Source: Tillandsia leiboldiana
Lineage: Eukaryota; Streptophyta; Magnoliopsida; Poales; Bromeliaceae
DNA length: 64,000 nucleotides
Assembly: GCA_029204045.2 (NCBI GenBank)
Contig: CM055065.1
Span: forward strand, 16,254,251 to 16,318,250
Reading direction: 5' to 3'
Below, piece by piece: positions 54,502 to 64,000 of the stretch; within the stretch, counting starts at the first letter, position 1, and the number at the start of each line of letters is the position of its first letter. The notes below the pieces were generated by a model. It did no database searches, was not told the origin of the DNA, and was given only the letters and a program-made list of their open reading frames with translations. The translations under genes were made by a program, and so were the position numbers.

Positions 54502-54704
54502 TGTGGGTTATGATAATATGGATCTAAATAGGGGAAAAAATACTAGAGGGGGGTGAATAGGTGTAAACAATAAACCACTCAAAAATCTTTGCGTAATAAA
54601 ACTCAATGCGGAAATGAAAATAACACGCAGAGATTTTCCGTGGAAAACTCCAACCCAGGAGTAAAAAACCACGGGACCGATCACACGGTGAATCAACTAA
54701 GATT
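54502..54704 (-). repeat. Copia-type LTR end, inverted, cut by gap
   Basis: Reverse complement of a diverged copy of the Copia-2 LTR end: tgtgggttatgataatatgg here corresponds to the last bases at 23321-23340. It begins with TG at 54502, as an LTR end should. The sequence stops at the N gap. Confidence 0.75.
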
Positions 54705-54804
54705 NNNNNNNNNNNNNNNNNNNNNNNNNNNNNNNNNNNNNNNNNNNNNNNNNNNNNNNNNNNNNNNNNNNNNNNNNNNNNNNNNNNNNNNNNNNNNNNN
54801 NNNN
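54705..54804. other. Assembly gap (100 N)
   Basis: 100 undetermined bases. The sequence on the right restarts in the middle of a Gypsy-1 LTR, corresponding to 33087. Confidence 0.99.
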
Positions 54805-55662
54805 GTAACTCCAGAAATTCTGGAATTTGGAGGAGAGAGAGAGAAGAGAGAGAAGAAGAACTTTTGTTACACGGCTCAAATGGATATTCTCTGTCTAGAG
54901 CTCGGATTTCGAGGTGGGGAATGAGAGGATAGGATGCTACTTATATGGCAAGGGATCTTGGCTCCAACACCGATCCGGATCCCAACAGGAACACCGACTT
55001 TGGCCAACCAGGGTGCGCCAAGTGTCCACATAACAGGGAACACCTTGCAAGCCCAATCAAAACTGCCACGGTCCAGTGGTGCACGTGGTTGCTCCCCTTT
55101 CGGGATTTTCCGGATCGTGTCAGCCAATAGGGAGCGCCACGGTCACCTTCCACGTGTTTCTAAAGCGGCCAACCAATCGGGAGCCGCCACGTGGCACGGG
55201 GGTATTCAGTGCTCCCAGTGCACGCCAGGCCCATGGACCGCGCACCCTGCCCCCTGCGCCGCGCCTGCCCGCGCTGCCCGCCGCCGCGCGCCGCCGCCCT
55301 CCTGCCGCTGTGCCGCCGCTGCGCCGCTGCGCCGCCGGTCGCCGCCGTCGCCGTGCGCCGGAACAGCAATTCCGCGCGGCGGAGTTACTGTTCCGGCGTG
55401 AACAGTACCGTGGTGCCGAAAAAATAAAGTAAATATAACGTTTCGATCGTTTTCCCGCGCTCTGAGTCCAAATACGACGTCCATTTCGCCAAATTCTCAT
55501 CCGAAATTTTACCGAAGGCTCCCGAAAAATCCCTTTGCTCTGATTTTCGCGCATGTCTATATTAAATGTCCATTTGATTCTACAAGCTCCGTTGCACTAT
55601 AAAGCTCTCCGCAGTTCACTGTTTAATGTTGCACAGTTCATGCGGGAGTCCGGATCATCAAA
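54805..55662 (-). repeat. Duplicate of Gypsy-1 right LTR, promoter-proximal end
   Basis: Corresponds to 33087-33964 with many single-base deletions. G-boxes and the GC-rich tract are recognisable. It ends at the same junction (gctgg, 55663-55667) with LTR-A sequence. Confidence 0.9.
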
Positions 55663-55667
55663 GCTGG

Positions 55668-58500
55668 TCCGAAAAGCTACCTCCGGAGTGGCGCTCGGGG
55701 CGAGCGAGCGACCACACGAGTAAAGTATCTCAGTAACAAGTATCTATGTATAGCAGGACTTTGATCATAATCTGATCAAAGTGGAAAATCCACCCACTAA
55801 AGAAGACCCACCTCAATCGTAGCACTAAACGATATGGGAAACTCCATCCACTAGAGAAAACTGATACCCAATCTGGTGCATAGATAAAGCATCCGGTCAA
55901 CCGCCCAATATCCGCGGTTGCTGCAAGCCCCACAACTAATCCAACCTGTCCCAGCACAAAGTCCCGACTACATACCCAGACCCCTGCTCGAACCCGAGCA
56001 ACACTGACCACCTGACTAACAAGAAGGAGAAATGAAAAGCATGGTTTCTCCTAAGTCAAGTTCCAATAAGTAGTGTAGCAATAAAAGGTGGCCTAACTAT
56101 ATGTCCATACAGCATGCATTTGTCCTCAAGAATGATATAGAAAGTAAACCACATGCCTACACCTGATCATAATCCTCGATCATAACAACTCCTCAGAGTG
56201 AAACCCACGTAGCTACAAAATCCTGTCCCAAGCATAACCCAAACCACATAAAGGCTATGTGCTAACATGCATGTTACATAATCACATAGGGTAACATTAT
56301 CCTAGGTAAGCTTACACTATTCACCAACATAAACATCCAAATCATGCAAGTCCTTAGTATACATCATCAATAATACTATTCTTGCAATTATTTAAACCAT
56401 TATCATTATCAAGCTTAACCTACCTTTCAAACATAAACCATGTACCCTAACATGCATGCATCCTAACATACAGAATTAGAGAACCGTCCACCGGTTCTGG
56501 AAACAAGCACCCACCTGAAGCGCTTTTCGCAGGCAAAGCCGAAGTCGGTGTAGAGCGTGGCCGCTTGCTACATAATCTGCTGAACCAATCCTCGGTACAT
56601 GTTGCGCAAGTCTCAGCTCCAAACAACATCATCCCAACATGCAACACCGCAACAAACACAAACAACACAACTCACATAATCAATACCCCAAACATACACT
56701 TGCTTTTTCCAAAATAGCACAAAGAAGGCATTCTCACCTCCATTCAGCGCTCCAAAAACTCCAGAAGATTCACGGTTGCGATCCTCGCGACGTAGCCCCA
56801 AAAGAGTATTTACACGCCCCGTTCCGACACCTGTAGGCCAAGATTTAATTATACACTACGGGGCGCCGACAATCCACTACACTGCAAAAACTGCGGGATA
56901 CAACCCGAAAAGCTTAAATCTCACCTGCGAGAAGAACTCAGAAAAATCCCGGAAAAATAACCGCTGCTTTCGTCGCGACGAGCCTTCTAACGAGTACCTG
57001 CACGTCCCAATCCGAGTTTTGTAGCTCAAGATACAAATCCAACAAGGGGACCCTCGCAAAACAGTCCAATACAAAAATCTGTGACACAGTGCTCGGGAAA
57101 AGAGATTTTCACCTTCGAAAATTATTTCAAAAAATCTTAAAAAATTCAGGAGATTCCTTGCGAAGTGTAGATGCAAATCGACTATAGCACGCCTCCATCC
57201 GATGCATGAGTGCGAAGATAGAAAATCGACAATCCTCCGCTGTCCCACACTCTCACACAGGAAAAGGGGTTACAAACGCGTCGGAAACTGTGCCGAAAAC
57301 TCGAAACGAGGAGAAGTGAACAACACGGAAAACGAGGCCTTACCTCTCGTGAACGCGCTGCCTTCAAAATCTGCTCAAATTCCATCAGGGGATCCGGTGT
57401 GCCTCACGGACTGAAGAGCGACGGTAATAGCCAAAATCCAAAGTGCGTCGCTGCGCGGCGCGTCGCAGATATCGTCGATGGCACGTCTTCCAAAAATTCC
57501 AAAATCCTTCGAAGGGTGGAGGAGATGAATAGAAGGCTCTGTGAAGACGGGGAGCTCCAGAAATGCCAGAAATACCCGCACAATAGGCCCCTGCTACCTA
57601 TTTATAGCTGAAATCCGATGAAAAAGGCATATGGGGGACAATTTTCGGCGCCCGAAAGATTCGGCGCCAACAGTGACGCCCGATCAGCCGTCCAACGCGC
57701 GCTCGGTTCGCTGTGATGTTGCCACGTCGACACATAACAGGGAACAGCTGAAGCGATCAGCCGCTGCGCGCCACGTGGTCCAACCTGCTGCCGACACGTG
57801 GCGCGTCCAACGCGCGGGAACCGCGGTCAGCGCACCACGTGCGCGCCTGCGACGCCGCCTGCACCTCTGCACCACAGCGCCCCGAGGCTGGCCCCACACG
57901 CTTCGTGGACCCGGCCCACAGCACCGACCACTCAAAAATTGCCAAGTGTCCTTCCCTCCGGTGCACGCCGGCCCGTTGACCGCCGCACCTGCCCGCCACA
58001 GCGCATGCGCCCTGCCCGCGCACCTGCCCAGCGCTGCGCGCCCGCGCGGCCTCCACCGCGCCTGTCCTGCCACGAGCCCGCGCCGCCGTCCGCCGTCCGC
58101 CCCGCGCCCGCCCGTCGTCGGAACAGTGTCAAGTCAGCCTCGAAAATCATGCGCGTCATCCGGGCTCCGAAAAAATGCCAGTGAATAGTCCATTTTCATC
58201 GTTTTCGCGCGCTGAATCCAAATCCGAAGTCCATTTTGCCAAATTCCAACTCTAAAAATTGCTGAAGGCATCGGGAAGATGTTCTTTGCCCAAACTTCGC
58301 GCTGAGCCAATTTTAATTCCATGCGGGCAAAACCACTTCTAAGCATTCGACGGGGCCATCTGATCACCCACGTGATCCATTTAAGCCCGAAGTCCCCCAG
58401 TTGTGTCCAAATTGTGCACAAACCCCGCCGACGCGCCATATAGGCCTCCAGAAGCTGCTGGTCAACCAGTAATCTCGTCGTGGGGATCCGGGTCTTCACA
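55668..58500 (-). repeat. Duplicate of Gypsy-2 LTR-A, right part
   Basis: Corresponds to 33970-36832, with about 30 net deleted bases. It ends cttcaca, followed by the polypurine tract (tcctccccact) at 58501. Confidence 0.9.
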
Positions 58501-59097
58501 TCCTCCCCACTAAAGAAAGTTTCGTCCTCGAAACTAGCTCGATTCCACCGGAGTCACAAACACCAAGGTAAGTACCCAACATCATCATCTCCAGCTCCTA
58601 AGTCACCACTCACTCCCCGTGATTACACCTCAACAACAACAACAGCAACATCCAGTACGGCATAGTCCGATTGCGCAATTCCCTCATCTCACGCCAGAAT
58701 TCGCAACGGGCGTCCCTTGTACTCCAAACACTCTTAGCTCTCAAAATGGGGCGAGTCAATCACGGGCGAGGGATCCAAAAGCAAAACACTCCTGAGCTGA
58801 GGCGCCGCAACACCACAGGGGCTCCATCAAAAAGCTGGGGGAAACAAATTAATCACCAGTGCAACATGCACCATACCACATCCCGCGTCAACTCAACCCA
58901 GGCAATCCGAAACACATCCCCGCAATCATCCAAGAAAGAAGGAAGCCCTCACAAACAAGGGTCCTCACTCGGTCACTCCCGAATCCTGACCATCCGAGTG
59001 GACCTACTCAGCCACGGTCTATCATCCAAAGGAACCCTCAGGACACAACCACAAGCCACAGTTGGTCACTCAACATGTTATCATAACCCCAACGGAC
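58501..59097 (-). pseudogene. Duplicate of decayed Gypsy-2 integrase end
   Basis: Corresponds to 36833-37433, including cggac at 59093-59097 directly before the Gypsy-3 LTR. It has the same remnants of the integrase C-terminus and no intact frame. Confidence 0.8.
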
Positions 59098-61848
59098 TGT
59101 AGTGATCCGGCCTTTTGGAATATTTTTTTTGACTTACGTATAGTCATTAAGCCTTAAGGGAAATAAATTATTCAATCTTGAAGTTGGCCATTGTGAGATG
59201 CTAGTATTTTTCTGCGATAGAGCGCGGAAAAGAAAGCCGACTGCGCGATCGGATCTGAAATCCAATATCGGGAACCCCCTGAACGGGATTCAAAGTGATA
59301 CGGTGATTAGTCGTGCATCGGAATCCGTGCTAAATATCTTGCACCCGTTAGAGATAAGGCGGGTTATCTGTCGGGGGATAATTAATTAGTTAATTAATTA
59401 TCCCAGACGGAAAATTAATTAATTCTCTTACGTACGAATTAAAAGAATTAATTAAAGGAAAAGTACGACTATATAAGGGATCCCGATTATCGGAAGAAAG
59501 AAAGAAAATAAAACCCTAATCGGAGAGAAGGGAAAAAAAAAAGAAAAGACGGAACCCTAGCCGGAAGAAAGGGAAGGAGAAAGAGAAGGAGCCCGATCTT
59601 CCCGGACACCGAACCGAAGGCAAGAACGCGACCGGACAACCTTCCGTCGATCTTCGGTTAGTAAAATAATTTATTTAAATTATTTGGGATTTTTCCGTCA
59701 TCTCTTTCGTTGAGTTCTTGGTGGTTTTAATCGGGTTCTTGTTATCGGACCTCCGATCGACGTTTTGGGTTGTCGTCGATCGTTGGTTTAGTCATTAGAA
59801 TTATCGTGTATTATTCGGAAATTTTTGGGATGTCCCATTGGAACGTAGGGGTTAACGGGAGGCCGCCGCCGCCGTTGCGAAACGGGAGGCCGCCGCCGTC
59901 GTTACCATGGTCGCGGGGTCTTCGCCGGAGTCGCACGGGAGCGAAAACGGAGAAGAAATCACGAAACGGGAGCGGAGAAGAAAACCAAAAAAGGGGCATT
60001 ACTGTTCACCCCGTACGGGTTCCTCAGCCCGCGGTCCACGGGCCAGAGCGTGCACCCGGCGCACCCCCAAGGCGCGGAAGCCGCAGACCCGGCGCACGCT
60101 TTCGTGCGCCGGCCCAGCCCGCTCAGGCGCGGTGCACGCAACAGCGTGCACCCGTGTGTGCCGGAGGCCCGTGCGGCCGTGAGCCCGTGCGCGCTCGTGT
60201 CGTGCACCGGCCCGGCACAGAATGCGCGGTGCACGCTTCCTGCGTGCACCCGGCGCATTCCGCGCGGCCGCCGATGCTGTAAACCCGGTCCGCGCCTGCC
60301 CTGTGCACCACCCGACAGCCCAAAGTTCGGTGGCTCCGTTTGGGTCCGTTTTTCCACCGTTTTGAGCGCCGTTTCGCCGTTGGGATCGTTATTTCCGTGG
60401 CTTCCTTGGCATGGCCACTTGGGACCTTCTTGGTCATTATTTTATTATGTCGGATGCTAATTTCGCCGACGCTCCGCGCCTCGCGAAATCGTCGGGGGCG
60501 CGCCGTCGGGTCTCTTTTTCTCATCATTTCCGCCGTCGGGGCCTTCTTGGTCTAACCAGGGACGTCCCGAGTGGGCCTACCGATTGAGGATTGAGTTTTG
60601 TTGGACTTTCCCGTCGAAAAGAGTAAAGTGGGTCTTGTGTTTTCGGATGTTAGTACATGCTTTTGACTATAGTTATCCGTGCGGACTTTCTTTAGGTCCA
60701 GACGCGCAGCGGGGGTGCGCGAAAGATTCGGGTGTTCCGATCTCTCCCAAATAGGTGGGTACGGTTGCTGTAAATACAGCCAGTGCAGTAAGTGCATCTA
60801 TCGTCATTAAAGTACTCTCAATTTATCTAACAAAGTAGATGGACAGTTTAACCTTTCGCATAATCGTGTTTTTTATCTAACAATTGAAGCGGCTGCGGTC
60901 GCAATGCTCATGACACGCCGATCTCGCAAATCCGTTTTGGGATGCTCCACGTACACAGGCAGATTGGCCTCCGCATGGGTGTACTTTTCCGGAAGAGTGG
61001 TCTCTTATGACCCGTGATCCTCACAAAAGTGTGGGTGCCGTGAGGACCCCTTCGCGCCCGCTGGGAATAGCACACCAGCACCGCGAAAGGGGTAAATGCA
61101 TCAAAGTAGGTGTTTGCGCACGAAGGGAGACTTTAGTCTCTCCGACAAATGTTTTGGGGTTGGTGCCCAAATTAATATGTGCAGGGTTTTAGCGAATGGT
61201 TCTGGTGTTATCGGTTTGCTCCTTATTCCTTATTGCTTTTAGACATCTACTTTGTTTGTCACTGACATTACCCACTCCGTGACAGGCGCTACGAGGGGCG
61301 TTAGCCGGGAGATTGTTGAGACTGCGTCGCGAGGCCCGTAGTCAGAACACTTGGTTATTGTTATTATCTCAGTTCTCTTACGCTTATTTTAGTTAATTTG
61401 CTTGCGGGTAGTAATATTCGTGGACATGTAGTATTTAGCACTGTGGATGAGTTGTACTTTTATAGTTTGGTTCTTTTGATGATGTTTCTTATGCGACATG
61501 TTTTCATGATAAACCAAATGATTTTGAAAAAGTTTTCCCCAAACGAAGTGCCGTGTGGGCACGGGTTTTGCAATTGCTGGCTTATCCTTTCTAAACATTG
61601 ATGACGCTTTAATATTCTGCTTGATGTTGAATGTCTATTGTATGGTTGATGGTTGACGATTGTTGTATGTGGTTGTAAATGAGACGCCGTGCATTACAAA
61701 GGAGACTCTGTCCGCGGACAGGGAGAATTTGTGTATGTGGCGGTCTGGCACGCACCGGGATGAGGTTTAAATTACCTTGTTAAGAAGAAAAAAAAGATAC
61801 ACACACGATTTCCGCTTTGATAGACTCAAAACCCCCCGGGGCGTGACA
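59098..61848 (+). repeat. Gypsy-3 duplicate, 5' LTR
   Basis: 2751 bp. The TATA box (59470-59477), AT-rich palindrome (about 59371-59405, with a small change beside it) and GC-rich hairpin block (about 60046-60260) are recognisable. Confidence 0.92.
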
Positions 61849-62067
61849 GATTAAATGGTATCAGAGAAAGACAACCATAACCATAGTAGACGTTATCCAC
61901 ATCCACAGTGTAGGTACCACAAGCAAATTAGACATGAGATAACCAAGGTATAGGTGCGTAGTACGTGAGAGTACGGGAATAGGGAACGTAATGTAGGTGT
62001 AATCGTGAGACAGGGTATTAGGGTTATAACCTTAGGGTTAACGTGGTTTCTTTGTCTATAGTGGACG

Positions 62068-62819
62068 ATGGCCCGGACTAGATCGTCCACCGAGAATGCG
62101 GACGCAGACAGAGTGCCCTGACCACCGCAGAGAACCAGCTCCTCCGACCACAACTGCGGGAAATGGCCGGGCAATTAGCGACGCTGACGGAGCAGGTTCG
62201 TCACCTGACACAGCGACAGGCAACCGCGCCAGCCGAGCGCAATCCAACCCCTCTGCCCGAAACCACCGCAACCCACTACGGGACCGCAAGGGACGGGTGG
62301 TACGACGACGGAACAGCCCCCATCCCAAGGGACGTACCTACTCCGACGACCACGGGGCCCGTATGGGAGCGACAACAGGGGAGGCAGGAACGACCCCTAC
62401 CCTCGGGGGTCCGCCGCTGTAGAGGGATCACGGAGCAACGAACGACGCGAGAAAGGGTCAGGACGAATTTGGCTAGGTTCAAGAAGCATGACCCTCCCAC
62501 GTTTGAGGGAGAGACGACCGACCCATGGGTCGTCGAGAAATGGGTAGATACCATGGAAAAACTCTTCGAGGACCTACTGATGGAGGAACACGAGCGGGTT
62601 CCACTAGCCGTTCACTTCCTCGAAGGGAATGCACGCATCTGGTGGAAGACGGTACGCCCGGACCCGTCAACAAACGACCCGCTACCGACATGGACGGCCT
62701 TTAGAGAGGAACTTTTTGACGCTTTCTTCTCCGACAGCGTCAAGCGGCAATTGGAGGACGACCTGAAGAACATTAGACAAGGAACCGCTCGGTCATGGAA
62801 TATTAAAGGGAGTTTGTAA
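62068..62819 (+). pseudogene. gag: Gypsy-3 duplicate gag, frameshifted
   Basis: Corresponds to 40435-41178. ATG 62068 is followed by MARTRSSTENADAD, then indels (one G lost near 62117, others near 62271, 62326, 62363 and 62410) shift the frame before the Gag core (WVVEKWVDTMEKLFEDLLME near 62526). The region of the gag stop is also present, shifted by a further loss near 62782. Confidence 0.85.
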
Positions 62820-63240
62820 GATTGGTTAACTGCGTCCCGTTTGTTATACGAGATGAACCCCACAAGGCCTGTCTCTTTGTGGACGGGCTCCCCGGGATAC
62901 TGCAGTGGAGGACGCGACGTCCCAGACCTAGTAACGGCAGGTAAATTTTTGGTTTCACTTTTCCCTCTTAGATTAGGAGCACCGGTCACACCTTAACCTG
63001 CTACCCCTGTTAGACCTCTCTCTCCTCCCTCGATCTAAAATCCTTAAGTATTAGGCGAAGCCTCCCCCGGCAGATGTGCGCGGGCGGGCTTCGAAGCATA
63101 GGAGAACCTTGTGTACTCGGGGCCCGTTAAGGGCCATGCAAGGGATAAATAGGCTCCACCCTATGCCTTGCAGCCGAGAACCCAATGGGGCCGATAGGTA
63201 GTTCGGGGCCGCTCCCCAGATAAGGATCAGCGGTCCCGTG
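62820..63240 (+). other. Gypsy-3 duplicate: gag/pol spacer with three-way-junction fold
   Basis: Corresponds to 41179-41611. The structured segment is unchanged at about 63117-63179 although neighbouring sequence has lost bases. Confidence 0.75.
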
Positions 63241-64000
63241 GTAAGGAATTTCCAGACGTGTTTCCGGCAGAGCTCCCCGGAGCGCCGTCGGAACGAGAGG
63301 TCGACTTCCCTATTGAACTACTTCCCGGCACCAAACCCATCACCAAGGCACCGTACAGGATGGCCTTCGTAGAGTTGAAGGAACTCAAGGCACAGTTGGA
63401 GGACCTTTTGGATAAGGGCTTCATCAGACCTAGCGCGTCACCCTGGGGCGCACCCATCCTGTTCATGAGAAAGAAGGACGGAAGTCTCCGGTTGTGCATC
63501 GACTACCGGGAGATAAATAAGGTCACCTTTAAGAACAAGTACCCCCTGCCAAGGATCGACGACCTCTTCGACCAACTACAGGGGGCGACGGTGTTTTCAA
63601 AGATTGACCTGCAGTCGGCTATCATCAGGTCCAGGTCAAGGGGGAGGACATCCCCAAAACGGCTTTTCGGACTCGCTACGGTCATTACGAATTTACTGTA
63701 ATGCCGTTCGGCTCACGAATGCCCCGGCAGTGTTCATGGACATGATGAACAGGGTATTCAAACCCTTCCTGGATTTATTCGTGGTGGTCTTCATCGACGA
63801 TATCCTCATCTATTCCCGTACAGATGAGGAACATGAAGAACATATGCGCACAGTCCTCCAGACCCTACGGGAACAGAAACTCTACGCCAAACTCAAAAAG
63901 TGTGAGTTTTGGCTCCGAGAGGTTGGCTTCTTGGGACATGTAATCTCGGCGGCTGGGGTCGCAGTCGATCCGAAAAAGATAGATTCGGTGACGGACTGGA
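63241..64000 (+). pseudogene. pol: Gypsy-3 duplicate pol, 5' part (RT), frameshifted and open at window end
   Basis: Corresponds to 41614 onward. RT blocks are visible in more than one frame: LCIDYREINK near 63494, MPFG near 63701 and FIDDIL near 63790. Bases are lost near 63246, 63619 and 63711, which break the frame. The sequence runs off the window before the end of RT. Confidence 0.88.

Larger units (their letters stand above)
59098..64000 (+). mobile_element. Duplicate of Gypsy-3, truncated by window end
   Basis: Collinear with 37434-about 42395. The 5' LTR is 59098-61848 and the primer-binding site 61856-61866, followed by gag and the first part of pol. It has the 5'-LTR-specific 27-bp duplication, so it copies the same 5' LTR, not another family member's. 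Single-base deletions are frequent. Confidence 0.92.

Noticed and set aside
1..64000. Host protein-coding genes
   Set aside because: Every substantial frame is assigned to gag, pol or the Copia ORF3; the rest is LTR, decayed element sequence or gap.

Overview
Every part of this window that can be assigned is LTR retrotransposon from a repeat-rich plant genome, and no host gene is visible. Primer-binding sites complementary to plant initiator-tRNA-Met (tggtatcagagc or its reverse complement), plant-type TATA boxes, G-boxes and a SIRE-lineage Copia element with a plant-transposon-type extra ORF point to an angiosperm. I cannot resolve the species. Two 100-N runs (8341-8440 and 54705-54804) divide the window into three contigs.

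Contig A (1-8340) is part of a SIRE-type Copia element on the + strand. It is collinear with 13052-21470 but carries many single-base indels.

Contig B (8441-54704) is a nest of four insertion layers. The oldest layer is a minus-strand Tekay-like family, here 'Gypsy-2', with 4.0-kb LTRs. It is arranged internal - LTR-A - internal - LTR-B, so LTR-A is shared by two internal regions. A second minus-strand Tekay element, 'Gypsy-1' (11153-33964, target duplication GCTGG), sits inside LTR-A. A complete 11.7-kb Copia element (11597-23340, target duplication CCCTA) sits inside the left LTR of Gypsy-1. A third element, 'Gypsy-3' (+ strand, 37434-47423, target duplication CGGAC), sits in the internal region of Gypsy-2. 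LTR-B ends at 54376, followed by a short Gypsy integrase fragment and an inverted Copia-type LTR end.

Contig C (54805-64000) repeats 33087-about 42395, including the Gypsy-1/LTR-A and Gypsy-2/Gypsy-3 junctions, with many single-base deletions. It is a copy of the same locus: an allelic or segmental duplicate, or a false assembly duplicate.

Coding content is gag and pol in various states. Gypsy-1 is nearly intact, with one frameshift. The complete Copia copy has three 1-bp frame breaks plus an intact 484-codon third ORF. Gypsy-3 has a gag stop, no recognisable protease and a broken integrase. Gypsy-2 is heavily decayed.

The most unusual signals are non-coding. (1) The Copia LTR leader carries eight consecutive hairpins with an invariant GTGGATTC core and stems that differ but stay complementary, preceded by 12- and 13-bp perfect stems. 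(2) Paired GATCCGGATC palindromes with a roughly 60-bp period lie upstream of the LTR TATA box, and a second such array lies upstream of a TATA-like box and a probable leader intron in front of ORF3, suggesting an internal promoter. (3) A compact three-way-junction RNA fold lies between gag and pol of Gypsy-3.
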